A stretch of DNA of 64,000 nt from Brevibacterium yomogidense. Lineage in GTDB: Bacteria > Actinomycetota > Actinomycetes > Actinomycetales > Brevibacteriaceae. A program made the position numbers and the translations under genes. Under the pieces are notes generated by a model, which was not told the DNA's origin, made no database searches, and saw only the letters and a program-made list of their open reading frames with translations. Below are positions 34,057-43,441 of the stretch, one piece after another. The stretch covers positions 89,763 to 153,762 of the forward strand of contig NZ_FWFF01000013.1 in the NCBI RefSeq assembly GCF_900163715.1, in the 5' to 3' direction. Position 1 is the stretch's first letter, and every line of letters begins with the position of its first letter.

Positions 34057-35217
34057 TCAACCGGACAGGGGGACGATCACCTCGCGTGAGCTCCGACCGG
34101 CGACGCGCCGCCTGCCGATCGGCAGGCCCGAACCGGTGCGGAGGTCCGAGGCGATGAGATTGTTGACCCAGCGGGCCCGGGGGTCCGCATCGACGAGCAG
34201 GGCCTTCAGCAGCAGCGTCGCGGGGAGCGCGAGCAGCGCACCCAGCGCGCCGAGCACCCAGTACCAGAAGAGCAGCGACAGGAAGCTCACGAAGGGCGTG
34301 ACCCCCACCGATTCCCCGGTGAACTTCGGCTGGATGATCGACTGGATGACGAAGTTCAGGACGCTGAACGCGATGACGACCCACAGAGCTGCGACCCAGC
34401 CCTGGTCCACCAGCGCGAGCAGGGCCGGCGGCACGAGCCCGATCACGAAGCCGACGTTCGGGATGTAGTTCGTGAGGAACGCGAGCACGCCCCAGACCAG
34501 CGCCAGCGGCACCCCGATGATCTCCAGGGCGATGACGTCCAGGACCGCGACGATGAGACCGAAGATCGTCGCGACGATCCAGTACCTGCGCACACCCTCT
34601 GCGAACGAGGTCATGGCCGTCGCGATCCGCGGACGCACCGCTGCCGTCGTCCGGATCCTCTGGCCGAAGGACATCGAGTCCATGGCGACGAAGAACACCG
34701 CCATCACGGCCGTCGTCAGGAGACCGACCACGAGGGAGATGTTGTTGAAGACGGCACCCGCCGCACCGGCGATCGAATTCGCATCGATCGCGGCGAACTG
34801 CTCTTCGATGAAGGCCGGCGTCAGCCCCACCGTCGCGAGCCACTCCGCCGCGTCCTGCACGATGCCGAGCATCTTCTCCGTGTAGCTCGGCAGCACGAGC
34901 ACCAGCTGGGCGACGGCCCACCCGGTCAGCGCGAAGAATGCGGCGAGCAGCGCCAGGACGACGACGACCGTCACCATCGCCGCCGCGAAGCGCGGCATCC
35001 GCAGGCGCACGAGGCGGGCCTGCAGCGGATGCACGATGAGGACGAGGTTGAGCGCGAGGAACACGGGCGCGATGATGCTCTGGAGCTCTCGGACCACCAT
35101 GATCGTCACCGCGAGGGCGGCGAGGCCCACGGTCACCAGGACGTAGCGGGGCAGCGGGCTGCGGTCCGACGGCGACTCCGCGGGCACTGCTGCGCCGTCA
35201 TGGTCCGCGGTCGTCAC
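34057..35217 (-). CDS. AI-2E (PerM/TqsA) family transporter
   Basis: A 386-residue membrane protein with about eight hydrophobic helices. The family-typical C-terminal stretches [35 protein letters not shown] and [20 protein letters not shown] are present. The family covers proteins linked to autoinducer-2 export and Na+/H+ exchange; here the substrate is unknown. The GTG start at 35217 overlaps the der stop as GTGA. There is no in-frame ATG at the expected N-terminus. Confidence 0.9.
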   Translation of the reverse strand: MTTADHDGAAVPAESPSDRSPLPRYVLVTVGLAALAVTIMVVRELQSIIAPVFLALNLVLIVHPLQARLVRLRMPRFAAAMVTVVVVLALLAAFFALTGWAVAQLVLVLPSYTEKMLGIVQDAAEWLATVGLTPAFIEEQFAAIDANSIAGAAGAVFNNISLVVGLLTTAVMAVFFVAMDSMSFGQRIRTTAAVRPRIATAMTSFAEGVRRYWIVATIFGLIVAVLDVIALEIIGVPLALVWGVLAFLTNYIPNVGFVIGLVPPALLALVDQGWVAALWVVIAFSVLNFVIQSIIQPKFTGESVGVTPFVSFLSLLFWYWVLGALGALLALPATLLLKALLVDADPRARWVNNLIASDLRTGSGLPIGRRRVAGRSSREVIVPLSG

Positions 35218-36755
35218 CGCCGCTTCCTCTTCTCCCGGATCCGCATGCCCAACTGGATGGGCGTGCCGGTGAAGTCGAACGTCTCCCTCAGCCGGCGGAG
35301 GATGAACCGCCGGTATCCGGGATCGAGGAACCCGGTCGTGAAGACGACGATGTGCGGCGGCCGACTGGAGACCTGCGTGCCGAAGAGGATCCGCGGCTGC
35401 TTGCCGCCGCGCACGGGGTGCGGGTTCGCCGCGACGAGCTCCCCCAGGAAGGCGTTGAGCCGGCTGGTCGGGATGCGCATGTCCCAGCTCTTCAGCGCGT
35501 GCTCCATCGCGGGCACCAGCTTGTCCGCGTGCCGACCGGTCTTCGCGGAGATGTTCACCCGCGGCGCCCACTCGACGTGCGCCAGGTCCTTCTCGATCTC
35601 ACGGCCCAGCCAGTGCCGACGCTCCTCATCGACGAGGTCCCACTTGTTGAACGCGAGGACGAGCGCTCGCCCGGCCTCCGTCGCGCTGCGGACGATCCGG
35701 ATGTCCTGCTCGCTGAGCGGTTCGTTCGCCTCTAAGAGGACCAGCGCGAGCTCGGCGCGCTCCAGCGCCGTCTGCGTCCGCAGAGACGCGTAGTAGTCGG
35801 CACCGCTCGCCTGTCGCGCGCGCTTCTTGATGCCGGCGGTGTCGACGAACTTCCACGGCTTGCCGCCCAGCTCGACGACCTGGTCGACAGGATCGCGCGT
35901 GGTGCCCGCGACGTTGTCGACGATGACCCGCTCCTCCTTCGCCAGATGGTTGAGCAGTGACGACTTCCCGACGTTGGGACGGCCGACCAGCGCGATCCGG
36001 CGCGGTCCGCCCGGCTCCTCCGCGTCGTCGACCTCGGAGAACTCCGGCAGCGTCTCCATGATGACGTCGAGCAGGTCCGCGACGCCGCGGCCGTGCATCG
36101 CGGAGACCGTGCGGGGCTCTCCCAGCCCCAGCGCCCACAGCTCCGCCGCCTGGATCTCACCGCGCTCGTCGTCGACCTTGTTCGCCGTGAGGATGACGGG
36201 CTTGCCCGCACGGCGCAGCATGCGCACGACGTGCTCGTCGGTCGATGTCACGCCCGTGGTCACATCGACGACGAGCAGGACCGCGTCGGACTGGGAGACT
36301 GCGATCTCCGCCTGCCCCGCGATCCGCGAGGACATGCCGCGGACGTCGATGTCCCAGCCCCCGGTGTCGACGAGGGTGAGCGGCCGGCCGCCCCACTCCG
36401 CGCCGTACCGGACGCGGTCGCGGGTGACGCCGGGGACGTCCTCGACCACGGCCTCGCGCCGGCCCAGGATGCGATTGACGAGCGTCGACTTGCCCACGTT
36501 GGGCCGGCCGACGATCGCGAGCACGGGAGCGGGGCGCACCAGCGCGGTCGCCTGTGCATCGGATTCATAGGCGTCGAGCAGCTCGAGGTCGTCCTCCTCG
36601 AGATCGTAGGCCTCCAGTCCGCTGCGCAGCGACGCTGCGCGCTGCGCCGCCTCCTCCTCATCGATGCCGGCGACGCGATCGGCGAAGTCCTCGTCGGGAG
36701 TGGGGGTGAAATCGTCCTGGTCGTCACGCATGTCGTCACTCATGTCGTCGCTCAT
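35214..36755 (-). CDS. der: Ribosome-associated GTPase Der (EngA)
   Basis: A double-G-domain GTPase needed for 50S subunit maturation. The first P-loop GRPNVGKST is at about residues 83-91 and the second GRPNVGKSS near residue 255, with DTGG and DTAGI switch motifs and a C-terminal KH-like domain ([10 protein letters not shown]). Residues 1-75 are an acidic extension (many Asp/Glu, [11 protein letters not shown] repeats), longer than in E. coli and common in actinobacterial Der. Its start overlaps the cmk stop (ATGA). Confidence 0.96.
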   Translation of the reverse strand: MSDDMSDDMRDDQDDFTPTPDEDFADRVAGIDEEEAAQRAASLRSGLEAYDLEEDDLELLDAYESDAQATALVRPAPVLAIVGRPNVGKSTLVNRILGRREAVVEDVPGVTRDRVRYGAEWGGRPLTLVDTGGWDIDVRGMSSRIAGQAEIAVSQSDAVLLVVDVTTGVTSTDEHVVRMLRRAGKPVILTANKVDDERGEIQAAELWALGLGEPRTVSAMHGRGVADLLDVIMETLPEFSEVDDAEEPGGPRRIALVGRPNVGKSSLLNHLAKEERVIVDNVAGTTRDPVDQVVELGGKPWKFVDTAGIKKRARQASGADYYASLRTQTALERAELALVLLEANEPLSEQDIRIVRSATEAGRALVLAFNKWDLVDEERRHWLGREIEKDLAHVEWAPRVNISAKTGRHADKLVPAMEHALKSWDMRIPTSRLNAFLGELVAANPHPVRGGKQPRILFGTQVSSRPPHIVVFTTGFLDPGYRRFILRRLRETFDFTGTPIQLGMRIREKRKRR

Positions 36756-37414
36756 GTCGTCGTATCCTCCACGAGCCCCAGCACGGCCGCGACAGCCTGC
36801 TCGAAGCCCACATCCGTCGTGTCGAGTGTGTGCACGCCGTCTGCCGCGGACAGGAAGCTCGTCGTCGTCGAATCCTTCGCGTCCCGGTCGACGACCAGCT
36901 TCCGCGTCGCCTCGACCGCTGCGGCGTCCGCGGTCCCGTGCAGCTCTGCGGAGCGGCGTGCGATCCGCACGGACTCATCGGCCGTCATGAGGATCCGCAC
37001 GGGCGCATCCGGCGCGACGACGGTCGTGATGTCCCGCCCCTCGACGACGATGCCGGGGGTCGTCTCGCCGATGATCTCGCGCTGTCGCTCGATGAGCTCG
37101 TCACGCGCGTCCTGGACCGCGGAGACCGTCTGGACGTTCTCCGACACCTGCGCCTCGCGGATGTCGTCCGTGACGTCCATCCCGTCGACCTCGACCCGGA
37201 AGTCGTCCGGATCGGTGGTGATCTCGAGGTCCGCGCCGCGGATCAGTTCGACGACGTCGCCCGGGTCGGACACCCCGCGGTTGAGGCACAGCCAGGCCAT
37301 GGCCCGATACATGGCTCCCGTATCGAGGTAGCCGTACCCCAGCCGGCGCGCCACCTCTTTGGAGGTGCTGGATTTGCCGACGCCGCTGGGTCCGTCGATC
37401 GCGATGACGCTCAT
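36752..37414 (-). CDS. cmk: Cytidylate kinase
   Basis: Phosphorylates CMP and dCMP. The P-loop is [18 protein letters not shown], followed by [27 protein letters not shown] and the lid RDAKDSTT. The ATG at 37414 opens directly into the conserved start; an upstream TTG was rejected. The 220-residue length is typical. It sits between tyrA and der; the cmk-der pairing is highly conserved in actinobacteria. Confidence 0.96.
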   Translation of the reverse strand: MSVIAIDGPSGVGKSSTSKEVARRLGYGYLDTGAMYRAMAWLCLNRGVSDPGDVVELIRGADLEITTDPDDFRVEVDGMDVTDDIREAQVSENVQTVSAVQDARDELIERQREIIGETTPGIVVEGRDITTVVAPDAPVRILMTADESVRIARRSAELHGTADAAAVEATRKLVVDRDAKDSTTTSFLSAADGVHTLDTTDVGFEQAVAAVLGLVEDTTT

Positions 37415-37456
37415 GTCGATGTGTGCCTCTCTCAATGCTGCTGTGCTCGGTCCACC

Positions 37457-38602
37457 CTATCCGGCGGAGCCGTCCTCCACCGTCGTGCTGGTGGCCTGGG
37501 CTTCGTCGGGCTCCGGATGCTCCGGCAGGCGCCAGCCGCGCTGCTGCAGACCGACCACCAGGTCCTGCTCGCGGTCGGGCAGCACCATGATGTCGAGGCT
37601 GCCCAGACGGTGGCCGGTCGCGTGGTCGATCCGGACGTCCTCGACGTTCACCCCGAGTGCGTGGACATCCGTGAAGAGCCGTGCGAGTCCGCCCGGCTCG
37701 TCCCCCACGACGACGGTGACGATCGCATAGACCATCGGCGCCTGTCCGTGCTTGCCGGGGATGCGGCGGTGCCCCTCGTTGCCCGCGGCGATCGCGGAGG
37801 CGAGCACGGCGTAGCTTCCGGTCTCCAGCGCCAGGGCGTCCACGACCCGGTCGAGGTCATCGCGCAGTGCCGTGAGCACCGCGCGGACCTCTGCGGCGTT
37901 GCCCGCGAGGATCTGCGTCCACAGCCCCGGGTCCGATGCCGCGATCCGGATGACGTCCCGCAGCCCCTGTCCGGCCAACGCGATGCCCTCGACCGGCATG
38001 TCGGTGAGCTGCGCCGCCATGAGCGACGAGACGACCTGGGGCACATGGGAGACCCGGGCGACCGAGGAGTCGTGGAATTCGGGCTCGAGGTGGAGCACCG
38101 AGGCGCCCACGGCCTCGGCGACGGCCACCACCTGGTCGAGCCTGCCGGCGGGCGTCGCCTCATCCGAGCAGACGACCCACGGGCGGGCCTCGAAGAGGTC
38201 GACCCGGGCGGACACCGCACCGGACCGCTCGCGCCCGGCCATGGGGTGGGATCCGATGTAGCGGTCGAGCTCCGTCCCGACCGTCAGCGCGCGCACGCGG
38301 TCGAGCACGACGCCCTTCACGCTCGCCACATCCGTGACCGTCGCGTCGGGCAGGGCCCGCAGCTGCGCGACGATGACGTCCGCGGCGACGTCCGGGGGCG
38401 CTGCGACGACGACGAGCCCCGTGTCCGGGTGCGGATCCGCGGCGGTCCCGGCGCCCATGTCCGCTGCGAGGCGGACCGCAGTGGGCGAGGTGTCCTCGAG
38501 CGTGACGACGCAGCCGCCACGGGTGAGCGCCAGTCCCAGGGAGGTTCCGAGGAGCCCCGTCCCGACGATGTGCACGTGGTCCGGGACGTCCCCCCGACTC
38601 AC
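37457..38602 (-). CDS. tyrA: Prephenate dehydrogenase with C-terminal ACT domain
   Basis: Oxidative decarboxylation of prephenate to 4-hydroxyphenylpyruvate in tyrosine synthesis. Residues 1-170 hold the NAD-binding domain (VHIVGTGLLGTSLGLALTRG), the active-site region is GSHPMAGRERSGAVSA with the catalytic His, and HVPQVVSSLMAA lies in the helical dimerisation domain. Residues 290-365 form an ACT domain (VVVGDEPGGLARLFTDVHAL) for likely tyrosine feedback. The GTG start at 38602 overlaps the rluB stop. It is inserted between rluB and cmk, which are adjacent in mycobacteria. Confidence 0.94.
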   Translation of the reverse strand: MSRGDVPDHVHIVGTGLLGTSLGLALTRGGCVVTLEDTSPTAVRLAADMGAGTAADPHPDTGLVVVAAPPDVAADVIVAQLRALPDATVTDVASVKGVVLDRVRALTVGTELDRYIGSHPMAGRERSGAVSARVDLFEARPWVVCSDEATPAGRLDQVVAVAEAVGASVLHLEPEFHDSSVARVSHVPQVVSSLMAAQLTDMPVEGIALAGQGLRDVIRIAASDPGLWTQILAGNAAEVRAVLTALRDDLDRVVDALALETGSYAVLASAIAAGNEGHRRIPGKHGQAPMVYAIVTVVVGDEPGGLARLFTDVHALGVNVEDVRIDHATGHRLGSLDIMVLPDREQDLVVGLQQRGWRLPEHPEPDEAQATSTTVEDGSAG

Positions 38603-39441
38603 AGCTTGACGGCCTTCATGAGCTCGCCGACCTCATGCGGGCGCAGGGTCCGCAGCTTCCCGGGGCGCTGCTCTGCGAGCGCGATGGGGCCGAAGTGCGT
38701 GCGGACGAGCCGCTCGACAGGAGTGCCGACGGCCTCGAGCATCCGCCGCACGATCCGGTTGCGGCCGGAGTGCAGCACCAGTTCGACGAGCGCGTGGCCC
38801 GGGGTCGAGTCGATGAGGCGGAACGAGTCCGCATGCGCGATGCCGTCCTCCAGCTCGATCCCGTCGCGCAGCCGTGCGCCGGCGTCCTTGGGGACGGGCC
38901 CCCGCACCTGTGCCAGGTAGGTCTTGGGGACCTCGTACGACGGATGCGTGAGCCGGTTGGAGAGGTCGCCGTCGTTCGTCAGGAGGAGCAGGCCCTCCGT
39001 GTCGTAGTCGAGCCGGCCCACGTAGAAGAGCCGCTCCGGGCGATCGCGCAGGTAGTCCGCGATCGTCTTCCGGCCCTCCGGGTCGCTCATCGAGGTGACG
39101 ACCTTCGCCGGCTTGTTCAGCGCGAGGTAGACGCGGTCCGCCTGCGTCGTGATCCGCATCGTGTCGACGTGGACGGCCTGGGTCTCCGGATCGACGCGCG
39201 TGCCGAGTTCGCGGACGACGACGCCGTCCACCTCCACCCGGCCCTCCGCGATGAGGGATTCGCACGCGCGCCGCGATCCCAGGCCCGCATCGGCGAGGAC
39301 CTTCTGCAGGCGCACTCCGTCCTCGCGATGGACGTCCGACACCTCGCCGGCACCGGTGGGCGACTTCTGGCTGGCGGCGCGTTCACGACGCGAGGGTCGG
39401 CGGGAACGATGTCCGGGGGAACGGGGATCAGATGAGCTCAT
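38599..39441 (-). CDS. rluB: 23S rRNA pseudouridine synthase RluB-type
   Basis: A 280-residue pseudouridine synthase of the RsuA/RluB/RluE group. An N-terminal basic tail (about 40 residues) is followed by an S4 RNA-binding domain (LQKVLADAGLGSRRACESLI). The catalytic Asp is in YVGRLDYDTEGLLLLTNDG. It modifies a 23S rRNA uridine near the peptidyl transferase region. ATGA overlap with scpB. Confidence 0.95.
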   Translation of the reverse strand: MSSSDPRSPGHRSRRPSRRERAASQKSPTGAGEVSDVHREDGVRLQKVLADAGLGSRRACESLIAEGRVEVDGVVVRELGTRVDPETQAVHVDTMRITTQADRVYLALNKPAKVVTSMSDPEGRKTIADYLRDRPERLFYVGRLDYDTEGLLLLTNDGDLSNRLTHPSYEVPKTYLAQVRGPVPKDAGARLRDGIELEDGIAHADSFRLIDSTPGHALVELVLHSGRNRIVRRMLEAVGTPVERLVRTHFGPIALAEQRPGKLRTLRPHEVGELMKAVKL

Positions 39442-40052
39442 TCCCCCATTATCCCGAATTCTGCGACGTCTGCCGCACCTGCCTCGCCCGTGCGGTTCGC
39501 CTCGTCGCCCTCCGGGAGGAACGGGGCGATGTCCGGAAGGTCCTCGATCCGCTCCAGACCGGCTGCTTCGAGGAAGGCCGGCGTGGTGACGAAGCGCACG
39601 GCCCCGGTCGTGGGATCAGTGCCGGATTCGACGAGCAGACCGCGCAGCAGCAGAGTCCGCACGACCCCGTCGACGTTGACCCCCCGGATCGCGGAGATCC
39701 TCGCGCGGGTCACCGGCTGCCGGTAGGCGACGACGGCCAGGGTCTCCAGCGCAGCCTGGGACAGCCTCGAGGAGTGCCCCGCGGTGAGGAACGCCGACAC
39801 GATGTCGTGGTGCTCCGGTCGCGAATAGATCCTCCACCCGCCCGCGGCCCGGGCGAGTCGGAACCCGCGCGTGCGCGCTCCCCGCTCCCCGTCGTAGTCC
39901 GCGGCGAGCTCCTCGAGGGCCGCGGACACCTCCTGCGGCTCGACGCCCAGTCCGTCGCTCAGGTGCTCGACCGTCACCGGCTGATCGGCCACCATGAGGA
40001 CGGCTTCGAGCCCGGCCAGCAGTTCGTCCGTCACCGGAGCCTCCTCACTCAT
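39438..40052 (-). CDS. scpB: Segregation and condensation protein B
   Basis: A 204-residue kleisin partner of the SMC condensin. It has two winged-helix domains; the signatures are LEAVLMVADQPVTVEHLS, LSQAALETLAVVAYRQPVTR and IRGVNVDGVVRTLL. The ATG at 40052 overlaps the scpA stop by 8 bp. An acidic Glu/Gly tail ends the protein. smc itself is not in the window. Confidence 0.96.
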   Translation of the reverse strand: MSEEAPVTDELLAGLEAVLMVADQPVTVEHLSDGLGVEPQEVSAALEELAADYDGERGARTRGFRLARAAGGWRIYSRPEHHDIVSAFLTAGHSSRLSQAALETLAVVAYRQPVTRARISAIRGVNVDGVVRTLLLRGLLVESGTDPTTGAVRFVTTPAFLEAAGLERIEDLPDIAPFLPEGDEANRTGEAGAADVAEFGIMGE

Positions 40053-40905
40053 CCCCGTACTCCTCATAGTCCGGGCCCCCGCCGCCGAGGTCCCGGTCGC
40101 CTTCCGCTCCGTGGTCGCCTTCTGCGTCCGCGTCGCGAGTGTCGGTCGCCGTGAGCGCGATCGTCAGCGGTCCGAGCGCCTCCGGCTGGTCGAAGTCGCA
40201 CAGCCCCGCCTTGAACAGTTCGAGGACCGCGAGGAACCGGGCGACGACGACCATCCGGGTCTCCGCGTCCTCGATGAGCGCGGCGAAGTCGATCCGTGCC
40301 TCATCGCGCAGACGCGACAGCAGCAGCGCACGCTGCTCCGGCACGGACACGTGGGCGTCGTGCAGGTGGTCGAGCGCCACGGCGGGCGGGGTGCGGTCGC
40401 GGGACAGGACCGCGCTGAACACCGCGGCCAGCACCGGGCCGGACGTGCTGAAGTCCAGGGGCGGGAGGATGTCCGTGAACTCCTGCTCGAGGGGGACGGC
40501 GCGCGGAACGGCGCGGCCTGCCTCCCCCATCCTCTTCTCCAGCACGCGGGACACCTCCTTGTACGCCCGGTACTGCAGGAGCCGCGCGAAGAGCAGGTCG
40601 CGGGCCTCGAGCAGCTCGAGGTCGAGCTCGTCCTCGACATCGGCTCCCGGCAGCAGCCGGGCGAGCTTGAGGTCCAGCAGCGTCGAGGCGACGAGCAGGA
40701 AGTGGCTCAGCTCGTCGAGGCTCTTCGCACCCCGCAGTGTGGCGACGTACGCGAGGAAGTCGTCCGTGACCTCGGCGAGCGCGATATCGGTGATCTCCAG
40801 CGAGCGGCGGGCGATGAGATCGAGCAGCACGTCGAACGGTCCGGAGAAGTTCTCGAGGTCGACGGTGAAGCCGGCGGCCTCCGCCTCAGCGGTCGCCGAC
40901 TGCAC
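40045..40905 (-). CDS. scpA: Segregation and condensation protein A (kleisin)
   Basis: A 286-residue kleisin that bridges the SMC heads. The N-terminal helix region LENFSGPFDVLLDLIARR and LEITDIALAEVTDDFLAY are diagnostic, and a winged-helix region lies near 190-260. The C-terminus carries a low-complexity Asp/Gly/Glu tail. The GTG start at 40905 is 2 nt after the parA stop, with no strong ribosome site, so translation coupling is likely. Confidence 0.95.
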   Translation of the reverse strand: MQSATAEAEAAGFTVDLENFSGPFDVLLDLIARRSLEITDIALAEVTDDFLAYVATLRGAKSLDELSHFLLVASTLLDLKLARLLPGADVEDELDLELLEARDLLFARLLQYRAYKEVSRVLEKRMGEAGRAVPRAVPLEQEFTDILPPLDFSTSGPVLAAVFSAVLSRDRTPPAVALDHLHDAHVSVPEQRALLLSRLRDEARIDFAALIEDAETRMVVVARFLAVLELFKAGLCDFDQPEALGPLTIALTATDTRDADAEGDHGAEGDRDLGGGGPDYEEYGDE

Positions 40906-40907
40906 CG

Positions 40908-41801
40908 TCAGGGCGAGCCGCCGCGCGCGATCAGCTCCCGCGCGAGCCGCCGGTACGCGTCCGCGCCCTTGTGGTTCGGCGCGAAGCTGGTGATCGGCTC
41001 CGCCGCCACGGTCGCGTCGGGGAACTTCACGGTCCGGCTGATGACGGTGTCGAAGACCGTGTCCCCGAACGCATCGACGACGCTCGCGATGACTTCGCGT
41101 GAGTGGAGCGTCCTGCCGTCGAACATCGTGGCGAGGATCCCGTCGATCGCGAGTGACGGGTTCAGGCGATCCTGCACCTTCTCGATCGTCTCCACGAGCA
41201 GCGCGACGCCGCGCAGCGCGAAGAACTCCGTCTCCAGCGGGATGATGACGCCGTGCGCGGCCGTCAGCGCATTGACGGTCAGCAGGCCGAGCGACGGCTG
41301 GCAGTCGACCAGGATCACGTCGTACTCGTCGGCGACCTTCGCCAGCGCCCGCGAGAGCACCTGCTCGCGCGCGACCTCGCCCACGAGCTGGATCTCCGCT
41401 GCGGACAGGTCGATGTTCGCGGGCATCACGTCGATGTTGTCCACGGAGGTCGTGTGGATGACCTCGTGGGGATCCAGCCGTGCGCTCATGAGGACGTTGT
41501 AGACCGACTTCTCGAGCGCGTTCGGATTGATGCCCAGACCCACGGAGAGGGCACCCTGCGGATCGAAGTCGACGAGCAGGACCCGTCGGCCGTAGTCGGC
41601 CAGTGCGGCGCCCAGATTGATCGACGACGTCGTCTTCCCGACCCCGCCCTTCTGGTTGACCATTGCGATGGTCCGTGCGGGCCCGTGACCGTCGAGCGGC
41701 GCGGGTTCCGGGTACTCCCGGGCGGGGCGCCCGGTGGGGCCCAGCGGTGCGTCGGCCGCGATTTCGAGCCGCTGCTGCGAGTCTGCCACGTGCTTCCTCA
41801 T
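40908..41801 (-). CDS. ParA/Soj family ATPase
   Basis: A 297-residue deviant Walker ATPase (IAMVNQKGGVGKTTSSINLG, LLVDFDPQGALSVGLG, DVILVDCQPSLGLL). About 40 residues of extension precede the fold. It is the ParA-like protein of the conserved xerD-parA-scpA-scpB cluster, distinct from the origin-proximal parAB, and no parB is adjacent. A chromosome segregation or condensin-loading role is inferred from context. Confidence 0.94.
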   Translation of the reverse strand: MRKHVADSQQRLEIAADAPLGPTGRPAREYPEPAPLDGHGPARTIAMVNQKGGVGKTTSSINLGAALADYGRRVLLVDFDPQGALSVGLGINPNALEKSVYNVLMSARLDPHEVIHTTSVDNIDVMPANIDLSAAEIQLVGEVAREQVLSRALAKVADEYDVILVDCQPSLGLLTVNALTAAHGVIIPLETEFFALRGVALLVETIEKVQDRLNPSLAIDGILATMFDGRTLHSREVIASVVDAFGDTVFDTVISRTVKFPDATVAAEPITSFAPNHKGADAYRRLARELIARGGSP

Positions 41802-41831
41802 CTCCTTGCTGCTGCTGCGGTGGATGTCAGC

Positions 41832-42779
41832 CTATCGCGCGCGGGGGTGCGACGACGCGTACACCTCGCGGAGCGTCTGCGCTGTCACCCTCGTGTAGAT
41901 CTGCGTCGTCACGACGGAGGCGTGTCCCAGCAGCTCCTGGACGACTCGGATGCCCGCCCCGCCCTCCAGCAGATGCGTCGCGAAGGAATGGCGCAGCGTG
42001 TGCGGGGTGACGTCGTCGACGCCCGCGAGTCCCGCGGCGCGCCGGACCAGGGTCCAGGCCGACTGACGGCTCAGCCTGCCGCCTCGCTGGTTGAGGAAGA
42101 CCGCGCCCGCGCGGTCCGCGGCCTGCGCGCGACCGGCGGCGAAGCGGGGACGATCCCGCACGATCCACGCGTCGAGGGCCGCGCGGGCATGCGAACCGAC
42201 CGGCACCAGCCGTTCCCTGGAGCCCTTGCCGTAGAGGCGGACGGTGCCGCGCACCAGGTCCAGGTCGTCGAGGTCGACTCCGACCGCCTCACTGATGCGG
42301 GCCCCTGTGCCGTAGAGAAGCTCGAGCAGTGCCGCGGATCTCCGCTGGACCGGCTCGTCCCCGTCCGTCGTGGCGAGCAGCGCCTCGACCTGCTCCACCG
42401 TGAGGGCGGAGGGGAGGCTGTCGGCCTGGCGCGGGGGCGGCAGGGCCGCGGCGGGGTCGCCGTCGACCTGCCCCTCCCCCAGCAGATGGTCGTGCAGCCT
42501 GCGCACGGCCACGCCGATCCGAGCCTGCGACGACGCCGCGAGCTGCGCCGATGAGAGATCGCCGCGGAACGCGAGGAGGTCCTCCTCCGTCACCTCGCCG
42601 AATCCGCCCACGCCGCGCCCGGCGAGCCACAGGACGTACCGGGACAGATCGCGCGCATAGGCGTCGACCGTGTTCCGGGACAGGCCGCGCTCGAGTTCGA
42701 TGTGGGCGAGGTAGTCCGCGACCGGTCCGCGCAGGGGTGCTGCGACCTCGGGGAGGAGCTCCGCGCCGTGGCGTGCCAC
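41832..42779 (-). CDS. xerD: Site-specific tyrosine recombinase XerD
   Basis: Resolves chromosome dimers at dif with XerC. The N-terminal SAM-like domain has YLAHIELERGLSRNTVDAYA. Catalytic residues are visible: Arg in GTGARISEAVG, His/Arg in TPHTLRHSFATHLL, His in LLGHASVVTT, and the nucleophilic Tyr in TQIYTRVT. The GTG start at 42779 lies 1 nt after the nudix stop, giving 315 residues. The reading frame is open far upstream, but those residues overlap the nudix gene and were left out. Confidence 0.95.
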   Translation of the reverse strand: MARHGAELLPEVAAPLRGPVADYLAHIELERGLSRNTVDAYARDLSRYVLWLAGRGVGGFGEVTEEDLLAFRGDLSSAQLAASSQARIGVAVRRLHDHLLGEGQVDGDPAAALPPPRQADSLPSALTVEQVEALLATTDGDEPVQRRSAALLELLYGTGARISEAVGVDLDDLDLVRGTVRLYGKGSRERLVPVGSHARAALDAWIVRDRPRFAAGRAQAADRAGAVFLNQRGGRLSRQSAWTLVRRAAGLAGVDDVTPHTLRHSFATHLLEGGAGIRVVQELLGHASVVTTQIYTRVTAQTLREVYASSHPRAR

Positions 42780-42780
42780 G

Positions 42781-43431
42781 TCAGTCCCGGCTGCCCGGCC
42801 ACAGCGCGTCGACCGGTCGCAGGTCCGTCCAGCCGCGTGCGCGCGCCCTGTCCGCGTGGAGGATCGCCAGGCACGCGGTCGCGTTGCCGATGCGACCGGC
42901 GAGCACCGCGTCGACTGCCTCCGCGAGCGGCGTCCAGCGGACGACGATGCCGCGCTCCTCCCCCTCCCGCTCGATGCGCTGCGCGTGCGGCAGGGCGTCG
43001 ATCCCGCGTGCGAGGTAGATGCGGATGATCTCCGTCGACCCGCCCGGCGTGGTGTACATGTCTGCGAGCGTGTGCCAGTCCGCTGCGCGGACATCGGCCT
43101 CCTCACCCAGTTCCCGCGCGGCGGCCGTCGCAGGATCCTCCCCGTCGATGTCGCGGAGTCCCGCCGGGATCTCCCAGTCCCGCATGCGGATGGGATGCCG
43201 GTACTGGCGGATGAGGAGTATGCGGTCCTCGTCGTCGATCGCGGCGACGGCCACCGCACCGGTGTGTGCGAGGACATCACGGGTCAGCCGCCCTCCGGCC
43301 TCCGGCAGGTGGAACGACTCGCGCACCACGTCCCAGACCGCTCCCCGGTACACCGTCTCGCGCTCGTGCACCTCGACGTCGACCCGCTCGTCCGACAGTG
43401 GGGCGTCCGTCCCGCTCATCATGTCCTCCAT
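42781..43431 (-). CDS. NUDIX hydrolase (ADP-ribose pyrophosphatase type)
   Basis: A 216-residue Nudix enzyme. The box is contained in GEDPATAAARELGEEADV, preceded by DRILLIRQYRHPIRMRDWEI and followed by YTTPGGSTEIIRIYLARG with the downstream Glu-rich region typical of ADP-ribose pyrophosphatases. The ATG at 43431 is preferred because AGGAGG lies 5 nt upstream. It is 10 nt after pyrG, as in mycobacteria (Rv1699-Rv1700). Confidence 0.93.
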   Translation of the reverse strand: MEDMMSGTDAPLSDERVDVEVHERETVYRGAVWDVVRESFHLPEAGGRLTRDVLAHTGAVAVAAIDDEDRILLIRQYRHPIRMRDWEIPAGLRDIDGEDPATAAARELGEEADVRAADWHTLADMYTTPGGSTEIIRIYLARGIDALPHAQRIEREGEERGIVVRWTPLAEAVDAVLAGRIGNATACLAILHADRARARGWTDLRPVDALWPGSRD

Positions 43432-43441
43432 GGGATCCTCC

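Noticed and set aside
41832..43280. Extended N-terminus for XerD reaching into the nudix gene
   Set aside because: The upstream residues are Arg/Ser-rich out-of-frame translation of the nudix gene, while the GTG at 42779 gives the normal XerD length.
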